From JAGPDB01 sp046331265 (lineage in GTDB: Bacteria; Actinomycetota; Acidimicrobiia; IMCC26256; JAGPDB01): DNA of 64,000 bases. Shown piece by piece: positions 43,894 to 52,601 of the stretch (its first letter is position 1; every line of letters begins with the position of its first letter). The notes below the pieces were generated by a model that had not been told where the DNA came from, did no database searches, and saw nothing but the letters and a program-made list of their open reading frames with translations. The DNA lies in NCBI GenBank assembly GCA_046331265.1, contig JAXLRE010000001.1, forward strand, positions 186,001 to 250,000. The letters are read 5' to 3'. The translations under genes and the position numbers were made by a program.

Positions 43894-44475
43894 TTACTTA
43901 TCTGTGAAATTTACGTTAACAGGACCTTTTTCGCCTTCTTCGGCCTCAAAGTATTCGCGTTCTTTGAATCCTCCGATTCCAGCAACAAAGTTTGTAGGCA
44001 CTGTTTGGATTTTCGTGTTGAATTTACGAACTTCGTCATTATAGAACTGACGAGCATAAGCAATACGATCTTCAGTTGAAGTTAATTCTTCTTGTAAAGC
44101 AAGGAAATTCTGGTTAGCTTTTAGATCTGGGTATGCTTCAGATAATGCAAATAATGATTTCAAAGCACCTGACAACATGTTTTCTGCTTGAGCTGTTTGA
44201 GCAACGTTTCCGCTCTGCTGTCCTGCCATTGCAGCATTACGTGCATTGATAACAGCATCTAAAGTTTCTTTTTCATGTGCAGCGTAACCTTTTACTGTTT
44301 CAACAAGGTTAGGTATTAGGTCGTGACGTCTTTTTAGTTGTACGTCTATTTGTGCCCATGCGTTATCAACACGATTTCTCGAAGAGACCAACGAGTTGTA
44401 TAGGAAAACTGCAATAAGTGCCAATACTATTACGGCACCAAAGCATAAAATTCCGAGCAATATAATTCCAGACAT
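43894..44475 (-). CDS. lemA: LemA family membrane protein
   Basis: LemA proteins have one N-terminal helix and a helical-bundle domain of unknown biochemical function; they are often encoded with HtpX. I start at the ATG 44473-44475 (193 residues, MSGIILLGILCFG), which has GAGAGGA 5 nt upstream; the open frame extends to 44547 inside the glycosyltransferase gene. Signatures are YNSLVSSRNRVDNAWAQIDVQLKRRHDLIPNLVETVKGYAAHEKETLDAVINAR (for example RRHDLIPNLVETVK), YPDLKANQNFLALQEEL and YNDEVRKFNTKIQTVPTN. A TATATT hexamer upstream (44495-44500) may be its own -10. Confidence 0.94.
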   Translation of the reverse strand: MSGIILLGILCFGAVIVLALIAVFLYNSLVSSRNRVDNAWAQIDVQLKRRHDLIPNLVETVKGYAAHEKETLDAVINARNAAMAGQQSGNVAQTAQAENMLSGALKSLFALSEAYPDLKANQNFLALQEELTSTEDRIAYARQFYNDEVRKFNTKIQTVPTNFVAGIGGFKEREYFEAEEGEKGPVNVNFTDK

Positions 44476-44500
44476 ATTTATCCTCTCTTTGGGTAATATA

Positions 44501-45724
44501 CTAGTCGTTGCTAGCTTTATGTTCTGAAATAGCTTTTGTGTAAGCAATTACGTATTTATCAACAATATTATGTACGGAAAATTCCTTTGCTCTGGCTAAA
44601 CCTGCCTTTTGTAGCTGGTTTCTAAAGGTTGTGTTAGACATTATTTTTTCTATAGCTATGCGTAGTTCTTCTGAATTTGATGGAGATACAAGAATTGCTT
44701 CAATATTATTTCTAGCAACATCTCTGTATCCAGGAATATCTGTCGCAACAACACATGCATTAGCAGCCATGGCTTCTACCAAAACAATCCCGAAGCTTTC
44801 ACCATATAGAGCAGGAGCAACAACTACGTAGGCGCTACGCATCCTTCTAAATAGTTCATCATTATCGATTCTGCCTAAAAACGAAATCGAATCTATATGT
44901 TTTGATTCATTTACTAGTTCTGGAGTCTCTGGCCCATTACCAGCTACCCATAAAGTATATTTTTTTTGAAGCAGCTCTGAAGTCTTCCATGCCTGTATTA
45001 GAAACTTTAAACCTTTTCTCTCTTCATGACGACCAACAAATAAAACTGGAGCTTTTGTGCTCGGCCATTTTTGATGATCAAAAATATGTTTTGTATCGAC
45101 ACAATTAGGAATAATTTCGTATTCACCTTTTAAATATTGCTTAGCCATATTTTTTGCTTCATTGGAAACAGCAATTTTTAGGTGAATACGTGAGATCGCT
45201 CCACGTGCTGGATGTCGAAAATATTTGAGAGCTGGATTGGATTCTCCTGCTGCGTGAAATGTTGCAACAATTGGGTACTCGGCACCGATCATTGCAGCTG
45301 TCGTTGGACCAGGAACCAAAGGTTCATGCAAATGTAGAACATCCGGCCTAAAACTTTCTATTGCGTCCATTGTTAGCGACGCGCTTGAGGCATCATCTGC
45401 GATAGGAGCTAAAGAACCATTACTTTTTAAAGCTTTGGTTGTACCTACAGAATAAAAATAATCGGTAGGTGGGACTCCATCACATGGTGCAATTATTCGT
45501 GCATCTATACCACGCTGCCTTAGCTCTTTCGACATTAGCAATACTTGATTTTGAACTCCACCGGGGACAGACATCGAATAAGGACAAATTATTCCAACGC
45601 GCAATGGATCAGTTGCACGTCTGTTGCTTTTACGAATCGGAAAACTTTTTTTCTTTTTAGGGAAGCTTAAAGATGTTAGTGATGAAACGACTTTTTGTGC
45701 AGGATTCGGATTCTTATTCATCAT
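44501..45724 (-). CDS. pimA: GT4 glycosyltransferase, PimA-like phosphatidylinositol mannosyltransferase
   Basis: PimA adds the first mannose to phosphatidylinositol at the inner face of the membrane. The 407-residue protein has a basic N-terminal extension of about 40 residues, then GIICPYSMSVPGGVQNQVLLMSKEL, HLHEPLVPGPTTAAM and a C-terminal GT-B domain with VLFVGRHEERKGLKFLI and the EX7E motif YGESFGIVLVEAMA. The order pgsA-acyltransferase-GT4 is the mycobacterial PIM cluster (Rv2612c-Rv2610c), which is the main support for PimA over other GT4 enzymes. Confidence 0.87.
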   Translation of the reverse strand: MMNKNPNPAQKVVSSLTSLSFPKKKKSFPIRKSNRRATDPLRVGIICPYSMSVPGGVQNQVLLMSKELRQRGIDARIIAPCDGVPPTDYFYSVGTTKALKSNGSLAPIADDASSASLTMDAIESFRPDVLHLHEPLVPGPTTAAMIGAEYPIVATFHAAGESNPALKYFRHPARGAISRIHLKIAVSNEAKNMAKQYLKGEYEIIPNCVDTKHIFDHQKWPSTKAPVLFVGRHEERKGLKFLIQAWKTSELLQKKYTLWVAGNGPETPELVNESKHIDSISFLGRIDNDELFRRMRSAYVVVAPALYGESFGIVLVEAMAANACVVATDIPGYRDVARNNIEAILVSPSNSEELRIAIEKIMSNTTFRNQLQKAGLARAKEFSVHNIVDKYVIAYTKAISEHKASND

Positions 45725-46592
45725 CTGACCATTCGTAACTCAATACATGCCATTGTGATGGATCTTTAGATATCATCTCTTCAAATATTTTAACTATATG
45801 ACCAGTTATCGTTTCACTGTTTTCATATTCTTTTGCAATAACAGGTGGATAACACGTTATATCAATTTTTTTCGCATGATTTAAGTACATGCAGACAGGT
45901 AAAATTACAGCATCTGTTTTTATCGATAGCGATGCGGGTCCTAAAGGAAACGTCTTTGTCTTACCAAAAAATGGGAACGATTTTCCTCTTCGTGAAATAT
46001 CTCGATCGGCAACCAAACAAACCAGACCACCTTCATTTATAGCTGTTATCAGTTTTGAAGTGGGATGATCATCATGTGCAATTATTTCTATACCCGAGTC
46101 ATTCCTTGTCTTCGTAAACAATTCAAATAATTCAGGTGGGTTTAGTCTTTCAGCTACTGCGTACGGTTTAAATCCATTCGCTGCAAGCCAAGCCCCTGCA
46201 ATTTCCCAACTTCCAACATGAGGTAAAGCAAGAATTAAGCCAACATTACTCTTATTAGCCATTTCAATTGCTTGATCAAAATATATTTTTCCTTCAAATC
46301 CAATAATATTATTAATAGATTTTTTTGAACGTTCAGTGCTCAACCAAAATACATCCCACCAATATTGCGCATACGAACCAATAACTTGACGCGCACGACG
46401 TTTTAAACTTTTTTTATCGTAATTAGGTGATATGACTTTGTGTATCTTGACTAATTTTTTTGTTGTTTTGCTTGGGATGAAGCCATATAAGTATCCAAAT
46501 AAATAGCTAATTGTTAGGCCAATGTTTCTCGGTATCACTTTTGCAGCAATAGCACCCGCCCTTAGCGAATAATACATTGTTTTATTAGACAT
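45714..46592 (-). CDS. LpxL-family acyltransferase, PatA-like (PIM acylation)
   Basis: PatA-type enzymes acylate the mannose of PIM. The 292-residue protein has a hydrophobic N-terminal region (GLTISYLFGYLYGFI), the HX4E catalytic motif in LALPHVGSWEIAGAWL, the substrate segment AVAERLNPPELFELFTKTRNDSGIEII and VADRDISRRGKSFPFFGKTKTFPLGPASL. Its 3' end overlaps the pimA-like gene by 11 nt and its start shares one base with the pgsA stop (46592). Position in the PIM cluster supports the role. Confidence 0.87.
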   Translation of the reverse strand: MSNKTMYYSLRAGAIAAKVIPRNIGLTISYLFGYLYGFIPSKTTKKLVKIHKVISPNYDKKSLKRRARQVIGSYAQYWWDVFWLSTERSKKSINNIIGFEGKIYFDQAIEMANKSNVGLILALPHVGSWEIAGAWLAANGFKPYAVAERLNPPELFELFTKTRNDSGIEIIAHDDHPTSKLITAINEGGLVCLVADRDISRRGKSFPFFGKTKTFPLGPASLSIKTDAVILPVCMYLNHAKKIDITCYPPVIAKEYENSETITGHIVKIFEEMISKDPSQWHVLSYEWSDDE

Positions 46593-47203
46593 TATTTTCT
46601 TGATTTTCTAATATTCAATCCATTTGCTTCGCTAGCAAGTTTCCATATTTTCATGTGACGTTGAATCAAAGTAATGAAACCTAATATACAAATAATCCAT
46701 AACCCAATATATAGATAACCAACAGCCAAAGAGACGCCAAAGACTATAAGCCTTTCAGCTCTCTCCATAATTCCACCTTTGACATTGAATCCCATTTTTT
46801 CGCCGATTGCTCTAGCGTAAGAAATTAATAGACTCAAAGCCATTGCGATGGCTGCTAAAGATGCAAGTGCAGCATGCTCATGGTGAGCATAAAACCAAAC
46901 AGCACCAATATAAAGTGCAGCATCTGAAATACGATCAAATAACGAATCTAAAAATGCACCACGCGAGTTTACTTTTCCACTTGCTCGAGCAATCGCGCCA
47001 TCTAATAAATCTGGAACACCAGCCAATGCAACTCCAAAAGCCGCAAGTAAATGGTGACCGCTAGCAACAGCGAAACCTGTAGCGATAGCGACAAATAAAC
47101 CTAGAACAGTTAGAGCATCTGCGCTAACACCTATTTTGTGTAACGCCTTGCCTATTGGCCCAGTAACTTTTTCTGCATATTTTCTGGCGTGAAGATCAAG
47201 CAT
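46592..47203 (-). CDS. pgsA: CDP-alcohol phosphatidyltransferase, likely phosphatidylinositol-phosphate synthase
   Basis: This integral membrane enzyme transfers phosphatidyl from CDP-diacylglycerol to an alcohol, here probably inositol phosphate. The complete family signature DG-x2-AR-x8-G-x3-D-x3-D is seen in LLDGAIARASGKVNSRGAF followed by LDSLFDRISD. The 203-residue protein has about six hydrophobic helices. Being first in the pgsA-patA-pimA set points to phosphatidylinositol rather than phosphatidylglycerol synthesis. It overlaps the upstream gene by 8 nt. Confidence 0.9.
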   Translation of the reverse strand: MLDLHARKYAEKVTGPIGKALHKIGVSADALTVLGLFVAIATGFAVASGHHLLAAFGVALAGVPDLLDGAIARASGKVNSRGAFLDSLFDRISDAALYIGAVWFYAHHEHAALASLAAIAMALSLLISYARAIGEKMGFNVKGGIMERAERLIVFGVSLAVGYLYIGLWIICILGFITLIQRHMKIWKLASEANGLNIRKSRK

Positions 47204-47663
47204 TTATGTTCTCATCTTCAAAATAGGTGGATGCAATCTCACCTGTCACAGCATTGATCTCAACAAGACCTTTATGAGTTGGAGGTTCATCGGATGAAAA
47301 AACAACTACACGCCAGAGAGGTTTTGAAAGCCATCCCATGAAACTAAGTTGAGCAGAAGCATGGCCGACACTATAGGGGGCATTCTTAGCTGCAAGTGTT
47401 AGTGCATCTAAATCTTTTATGTTTAAGTTCCACCCAGAAATATAAAAGTATAGGCCAATAAGCACTAATCCTATTCCTGCAATAATCAAATAATTATTTG
47501 ATGAATTGATACCCATCCAAATCGATAAAGCAGAAATCACAAGAATAGAAATAGCTGCTGTTTTTCGTTTTTTAGGTGATGGAAATTGGTAAGGACCTAC
47601 ATATTTTGTTACATCTAAATCGCTAGGAAGCTCATCTTTAATTTCTTCGTTGTTTTCGCTCAT
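47196..47663 (-). CDS. Membrane protein of unknown function between HIT and pgsA
   Basis: Not recognised. The 155-residue protein has an acidic start (MSENNEEIKDELPSDLD), a YVGPYQFPSPKKRK segment, two close membrane helices (AAISILVISALSIWMGI and NYLIIAGIGLVLIGLYFYI), and a C-terminal soluble part ending GLVEINAVTGEIASTYFEDE, which resembles a PepSY-type strand pattern. The ATG at 47661-47663 overlaps the HIT stop as ATGA and is preferred over an in-frame upstream start. Mycobacterium has no gene at this point, so it is a lineage insertion into the cluster. Confidence 0.7.
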   Translation of the reverse strand: MSENNEEIKDELPSDLDVTKYVGPYQFPSPKKRKTAAISILVISALSIWMGINSSNNYLIIAGIGLVLIGLYFYISGWNLNIKDLDALTLAAKNAPYSVGHASAQLSFMGWLSKPLWRVVVFSSDEPPTHKGLVEINAVTGEIASTYFEDENINA

Positions 47664-48187
47664 ACTCTTTCGCTCTCTGGCCATAGTGAATGGATTTTTT
47701 CATAACTTGATTCCAATGTTTCTGGCAAAGTTCTTGTGTTAGCGATACTGGTTATAAAACCTGCATCAGCCATCCATCTCGGTAAAACATGTACATGTAA
47801 ATGTCCTGGAACACCAGCACCTGCAGCTTCACCCATGTTGATACCTACATTAATTCCATCTGGAGAATATATTTCTCTCAAGATTTTTGTAGCTGTACTA
47901 GTTGCTCTTGTTATTGCATTTTGTATTTCATCATCAAAATCATCGAGATGCTGATGGTGAGCTAACGGAACAATCATTAGGTGACCATTTGAATATGGAT
48001 ATAAATTCATAACAACAAAAATTTTGTCGTTACGAGCAATAACATAATGGTCTTTTCCTTCATTTGCTAAATCACAGAGCAAACATGCAGGAGCATCTTG
48101 ACCAGACCGTCTTTCACGTGAATCATTTGCAGCACGAGTGACATATTCTTGTCGCCACCCTGCCCAAAGTTGATCTACATGAGCCAT
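47660..48187 (-). CDS. HIT-family nucleotide phosphorylase/hydrolase
   Basis: The 175-residue protein has the histidine triad GHLHVHVLPRWMADA and upstream YSNGHLMIVPLAHHQHLDDF. The Mycobacterium homologue at the same position (Rv2613c) is an Ap4A phosphorylase, so this product probably breaks down diadenosine polyphosphates. CLLCDLANEGKDH near residue 36 has a CxxC pair, and a partner His may complete a zinc site. It starts 9 nt after thrS. Confidence 0.92.
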   Translation of the reverse strand: MAHVDQLWAGWRQEYVTRAANDSRERRSGQDAPACLLCDLANEGKDHYVIARNDKIFVVMNLYPYSNGHLMIVPLAHHQHLDDFDDEIQNAITRATSTATKILREIYSPDGINVGINMGEAAGAGVPGHLHVHVLPRWMADAGFITSIANTRTLPETLESSYEKIHSLWPESERV

Positions 48188-48196
48188 AAAACCTTC

Positions 48197-50200
48197 TTAC
48201 ACTTCTAATGATTTAGTTTTTATTTTCTCAACTACATTATCAATAAACGCATCTACATTTACACCGCGCTGTGGCTTTTCGTCTCCTCGTTTATTAACAC
48301 CAACACTATTTGATTGCACGTCTTCATCACCGACAACAAGTATGTAGGGTACTTTTTCGGTTTTTGCTTTACGGATTCGTGAACCTAACGAATCTGTTTC
48401 ACTGTCGTGAAGTTCACTTCGGATTCCTAATGCAAACAATCTTCTATGAACTTGATCTGCATATTCATAATGCCTATCTGCAACAGGTGCAACTACCACT
48501 TGAACGGGTGCTAACCATACAGGAAATGCTCCTGCATAATGTTCAATTAAGAATCCAACAAATCGTTCATGTGATCCTAATGGTGCCCTATGTTGGACAA
48601 CAGGAGTTTCATCTTCACCATTCTTATTTTTAAATGTCAAATTAAATCTACTTGGCATATAAAGATCAACTTGGTTAGTTGAAGCTGTAAATTCTTTACC
48701 TATAGCACTTCTTAATATGAAATCAACTTTCGGGCCGTAGTGTGCAGCTGCTCCAATATCTTCAACATATCGTATTCCAGATTTTTCAATTGCTTCTCGA
48801 GTAATCCGCTCAGCTTCCTCCCACATCTGGTCATCATCATGATATTTTTCTTTTTTCTTAGGGTCCCTGAGCGCAAGAACCATGTAGAAATCTTCTATAC
48901 CTAAAGTACGATAGTAGTAATCGTGCAGTCTCATGATGTCTACGAACTCATCGACAGCTTGTTCTTTTGAACAATATACATGAGCGTCATTTTGAGTAAA
49001 ACCTCTTACACGCATAAGGCCAAAAAGTTGTCCAGATTTTTCGTATCTGTATACAGTGCCATATTCTGCATAGCGCAGAGGAAGTTCACGATAAGAATGT
49101 GACCTTGATTTGTAAACCATATGATGGTGAGGACAATTCATTGGTTTTAAGTAATAGTTATCACCCTCAATGTCCATCGGCGAATAAAGATCTTCTTCGT
49201 AGTATGGAAGATGACCTGAAAGATAATATAAATCTTCTCTTGTTATGTGAGGTGTAGAAATTCTTTCATAACCCCACTCACGTTCAGTTTGTTTAGCCCA
49301 ATTTTCTAACTCTTCACGAATAACTGTACCTTTAGGCAACCACAGAGGTAAGCCCTTTCCAACCTCAGCAGAAAAAGCAAATAAATCTAATGCCTCACCA
49401 ATTTTACGATGATCACGTTTCTCGGCTTCTTCAAGCATGTAGAGATAATCTTCTAAAGCTTTTTTATCTTCCCATGCTGTCCCATATATTCGCTGCAACA
49501 TTGGACGTTTTTCATCACCTCGCCAATATGCACCAGCAAGTCTCATAAGTTTGAAGGCTTTGATGTAACTTGTTGATGGAACATGTGGACCTGTACACAT
49601 ATCTACATAAGACACAGAACCGTCGGCTTTACGATTTTCGTAATACGAGATTTCATCTCCACCAGAAAAGTCGGCACTGTCTTCTTCAATATTTGCACCT
49701 GCTTTAACTTTTTCAATAATTTCTAATTTAAAAGGTTGATCATTAAATTTTTCTGTACCTTGTTCAATCGAACAGACACCACGAACAAAAGGTTGATCTT
49801 CTTTAATAATTTCAGACATTCTTTTTTCGATACGAGCCAAATCATCTTCATTAAAACGTTGGTCGCCAGGTAATTCGAAGTCATAATAAAAACCATCTTC
49901 TATAGCTGGCCCAATTGCATATTTAGCACCAGGAAATAAATCAAAAACAGCTTGCGCCATAATGTGCGCAGATGAATGTCGCAACATATCTCGCCCAATG
50001 TCACTTGCAGGCGTAACAATTTCAACTCTTGAATCTTCATTGATTTGAAAATTTAAATCTTTAACTTCACCATCGACAACTACACCAATTGCTGCTTTGG
50101 CTAAACCCGATCCGATAGATCGTGCAACATCTTTTCCTGTTGTTCCGCTTTCAAATTCACGTACAGAGGAGTCAGGTAAAGTAATTTTGATATTAGCCAT
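48197..50200 (-). CDS. thrS: Threonine-tRNA ligase
   Basis: ThrRS charges tRNA-Thr. The 667-residue protein has an N-terminal TGS domain, the editing domain (HSSAHIMAQAVFDLFP, and VDMCTGPHVPSTSYI), the class II core with zinc ligands (LKPMNCPHHHMVYKS), RYEKSGQLFGLMRVRGFTQNDAHVYC, PVVQHRAPLGSHERFVGFLIEHYAG and a C-terminal anticodon domain. It is divergent from the hydrolase at 50339 with 138 nt between; no other feature than promoters was seen in that gap. Confidence 0.97.
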   Translation of the reverse strand: MANIKITLPDSSVREFESGTTGKDVARSIGSGLAKAAIGVVVDGEVKDLNFQINEDSRVEIVTPASDIGRDMLRHSSAHIMAQAVFDLFPGAKYAIGPAIEDGFYYDFELPGDQRFNEDDLARIEKRMSEIIKEDQPFVRGVCSIEQGTEKFNDQPFKLEIIEKVKAGANIEEDSADFSGGDEISYYENRKADGSVSYVDMCTGPHVPSTSYIKAFKLMRLAGAYWRGDEKRPMLQRIYGTAWEDKKALEDYLYMLEEAEKRDHRKIGEALDLFAFSAEVGKGLPLWLPKGTVIREELENWAKQTEREWGYERISTPHITREDLYYLSGHLPYYEEDLYSPMDIEGDNYYLKPMNCPHHHMVYKSRSHSYRELPLRYAEYGTVYRYEKSGQLFGLMRVRGFTQNDAHVYCSKEQAVDEFVDIMRLHDYYYRTLGIEDFYMVLALRDPKKKEKYHDDDQMWEEAERITREAIEKSGIRYVEDIGAAAHYGPKVDFILRSAIGKEFTASTNQVDLYMPSRFNLTFKNKNGEDETPVVQHRAPLGSHERFVGFLIEHYAGAFPVWLAPVQVVVAPVADRHYEYADQVHRRLFALGIRSELHDSETDSLGSRIRKAKTEKVPYILVVGDEDVQSNSVGVNKRGDEKPQRGVNVDAFIDNVVEKIKTKSLEV

Positions 50201-50268
50201 AGTTAATATAGGCTACCAGGACAAAGTCGTACATTTCTCACTAAAATTTCAAAGTTTTAATCTTTTTT

Positions 50269-50297
50269 TTGCAAGTATCCCTAATAGCACTCATAAT
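50269..50297 (+). promoter_or_regulatory. Promoter for the alpha/beta hydrolase gene
   Basis: TTGCAA (50269-50274), a 17-nt spacer and CATAAT (50292-50297) form a sigma-70-type promoter, ending about 40 nt upstream of the start codon. A T-run precedes the -35. The -10 matches consensus at five of six positions, the -35 at four. Confidence 0.5.
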
Positions 50298-50338
50298 TAG
50301 TTCTAATCTGTCGCGATTGACTTTGGATCGGGGGAGCC

Positions 50339-51316
50339 ATGTCAGCAGTAGGATTAGCAGAGATTCCAGTTGAAGCTTATCAACGGCCGTCAAGAATAAA
50401 TTTGGCTGGTGAAGTTGTTTCTATCGCGCACGCATTACCAGATGCAATCGCGTCACGTTTACAAAAAATTTGTGAAAAAAAACCAAGGTTTGCAAACATG
50501 ACAACACCTACGGTTGCGTTACCCGGCGTTGGTTCGCCAGGTTGGATGTTAGATCCCTTGGTTCAAGAATTAAAAGGTGTTGGCCTAGACGCATTTACAT
50601 GGGGCGATAAGATAAATTTTGGACCAACCCGCTGGGTATATCCATGGATGGAAAAATTTCTTGGCGAGGTTCATGCTCAATCCGGACATCAAATAAATGG
50701 TGTCGGACATTCATTAGGTGGTCTGTATCATCTCTATTGGATGCGTCACCATCCTGAATGGTACAAACTTGTTGCTTCAATTGCGAGCCCATGCGAATTA
50801 ACTCTTGAAGAAGCGCATACCCTTACAAACATTGGTGCCGCTTTCACCATTATGGATAGGGCAAAGTTCCTTTATCATTATGAAGCTATGGAACATTGGG
50901 AACGTGAACGTGATCTGGATCCTATTGGTATTCCTCGAGTAAGCATTATCGCAACACGTGATGGTGTTGTCCCCTCAGAATCTTGCGAACTCCCAGCACA
51001 AGAACAATGTTGGAATTACTATATTGACGATACCCATACTGGCGTTGTAGTTAATCCCCTAACCCACGATCTAATCGGCCATATTTTGAACAAAGGGCCA
51101 GAAGCAAAAATTCCATTGCATATTGCTCGCCAACTCCGTAGCCGTGATGACATCGTCGAATTCGAAAAGAAAACTCATGAGCCAATTGATGTTTTACATG
51201 GAGTTGGCAATGTCGTGTCTTTAGCTGCAGCACGTGCTGCTAGATCGGCGTCTAATGTTCCAGTCATTTCAGGGATTGGTCATGTTCCAGCATTAGTTAC
51301 TGGATTGGTTCGATAA
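50339..51316 (+). CDS. Alpha/beta hydrolase, esterase/lipase-like
   Basis: The 325-residue protein has an alpha/beta hydrolase core: strand and oxyanion region TVALPGVGSPGWMLDPLVQ, the nucleophile elbow GVGHSLGGLYHLYWM (GxSxG), an acid candidate in IIATRDGVVPSE and a His candidate near DDTHTGVVVNPLTHDLIG. No signal peptide is seen, so it is probably cytosolic. The N-terminal 50 residues and C-terminal 60 residues (VLHGVGNVVSLAAARAARS) fall outside the core. Substrate is unknown. The ATG follows GGGGGAG closely; its own promoter lies upstream. It is convergent with mshC, whose stop begins on the next base. Confidence 0.82.
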   Translation: MSAVGLAEIPVEAYQRPSRINLAGEVVSIAHALPDAIASRLQKICEKKPRFANMTTPTVALPGVGSPGWMLDPLVQELKGVGLDAFTWGDKINFGPTRWVYPWMEKFLGEVHAQSGHQINGVGHSLGGLYHLYWMRHHPEWYKLVASIASPCELTLEEAHTLTNIGAAFTIMDRAKFLYHYEAMEHWERERDLDPIGIPRVSIIATRDGVVPSESCELPAQEQCWNYYIDDTHTGVVVNPLTHDLIGHILNKGPEAKIPLHIARQLRSRDDIVEFEKKTHEPIDVLHGVGNVVSLAAARAARSASNVPVISGIGHVPALVTGLVR

Positions 51317-52528
51317 CTATTTAAAACCTAATAGCGCTCTTGCTGCTTTAACGTTTGCTATTAGATCTATATCTTTTTCATTTGAATGTTTTATTTGTTC
51401 AATCGCTTCGTCTATAAGCTCTAGTGCTTTTGGCGTGTTTAAATCATCTATTAATGCTTCAAAAACTTGGGCATAGAGCTCGCCTTCTTGTGGATCAACT
51501 TTTATGTCGCAGCATTTGCTCCATCTGGCGCATCTATCCTGGGCTTCATGCGCATCTTTACTTGTATGCTCAAATCCTTCACGGTAATGATGTTTAAGCA
51601 GCATCATCCTTGTGCACATTTCGCCTATCTCATGAATGATGGTATCTGCATACACAAGGTTTCCTAATGACTTACTCATTTTTTCGCCTTCATAAGAGAT
51701 AGGAGCTATATGCATGAAATGTCTTACAAATTCTTTTTCTGTTGCTGATTCACTCTGTGCAACTTCACATGCATGGTGCGGGAAAATTAGGTCATCTCCA
51801 CCTCCATGAATATCAACCGTGTCCCCTAACAATTCTGTGCACATGACTGAACACTCAATATGCCATCCTGGTCTACCCGATCCGAACGGAGATTCATAGC
51901 TAGGTTCATCTTCCAAAGATGGTTTCCATAAAACAAAATCCAAATTATTTTTTCTTTTAGGATCGTTTCTTGTCGATCCTCTTTCGAAAGCTATGTTTTC
52001 TAGAGTTTGGCTTTGCATAGTTTTTAGAATTTCGAATTCTGGAAATTCCTTCCTTTTACTTGTATCAAAATATGTCCAACCATCAACCGTATATGTGTAT
52101 CCTTTTTTATTTAAGTTTTCAATCATTGATATGATTTCATTTACATATTGGCTCGAATATGGTTCGTGAGTAGCTGGAATACAATTCAATAAATTTAAAT
52201 CTTCATCTAATTGTTCAACATTTCTTTTAACAATACTTTCTACATTTTCGCCACTTGTTCTTGCACGCTCAAAAAGAGGATCGTCGAGATCTGTTACATT
52301 TCTTACTAATTGAACATTCAGTCCTTTTGATTTAATCAAACGCACTAAAACATCAAAATATGTGAATGTTGCAACATGTCCTAAATGGCTTGCATCGTAG
52401 GGCGTAACACCACATGTATAAATTGTTGCCTTATCTACAAGCTCGAGTGGATTAATACGGTTTTTAGTTTGATCGAAAAGATTTAATGTGATCGTGCTGG
52501 TCATAGTCATAAACCATAGCGCTTGCAT
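51317..52528 (-). CDS. mshC: MshC-type cysteine ligase (mycothiol biosynthesis)
   Basis: MshC joins cysteine to glucosaminyl-inositol in mycothiol synthesis and is a CysS paralogue. The 403-residue protein has CGVTPYDASHLGHVATFTYFD, where TPYD and LGHAATY-like residues mark MshC rather than CysS (TVYDxxHIGN). It also has FGSGRPGWHIECS, DIHGGGDDLIFPHHA and the KMSKS loop GEKMSKSLGNLV. Length equals MshC, shorter than CysS. Zinc ligands (two Cys, His, Glu) are present. Start is uncertain: ATG codons at 52528, 52510 and 52504 are in frame; MQALW resembles the usual MshC start. Presence with a PIM cluster implies inositol metabolism. Confidence 0.78.
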   Translation of the reverse strand: MQALWFMTMTSTITLNLFDQTKNRINPLELVDKATIYTCGVTPYDASHLGHVATFTYFDVLVRLIKSKGLNVQLVRNVTDLDDPLFERARTSGENVESIVKRNVEQLDEDLNLLNCIPATHEPYSSQYVNEIISMIENLNKKGYTYTVDGWTYFDTSKRKEFPEFEILKTMQSQTLENIAFERGSTRNDPKRKNNLDFVLWKPSLEDEPSYESPFGSGRPGWHIECSVMCTELLGDTVDIHGGGDDLIFPHHACEVAQSESATEKEFVRHFMHIAPISYEGEKMSKSLGNLVYADTIIHEIGEMCTRMMLLKHHYREGFEHTSKDAHEAQDRCARWSKCCDIKVDPQEGELYAQVFEALIDDLNTPKALELIDEAIEQIKHSNEKDIDLIANVKAARALLGFK

Positions 52529-52544
52529 CTTCTAGCAATCGCAA

Positions 52545-52573
52545 TTGAAAGACTTGTTACCCTTAGGTATTAT
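52545..52573 (+). promoter_or_regulatory. Consensus-like promoter for the small ORF at 52602
   Basis: TTGAAA (52545-52550), an exact 17-nt spacer and TATTAT (52568-52573) make the best-scoring sigma-70-type promoter I saw by eye in the window. Transcription would start near 52580, giving about 22 nt of leader with AAAGG at 52588-52592. Confidence 0.6.
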
Positions 52574-52601
52574 TTTTAAGGACGTGTAAAGGCGGTTCGA
52601 A

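Noticed and set aside
48310..48633. 107-codon plus-strand open frame within thrS
   Set aside because: Lies wholly antisense to a conserved essential gene; low-complexity Leu/His/Gln composition typical of a shadow frame.
51317..52528. Standard cysteinyl-tRNA ligase (CysS)
   Set aside because: Short length (403 residues) and the TPYDASHLGH box match MshC better; kept as an alternative until a second cysS is sought.
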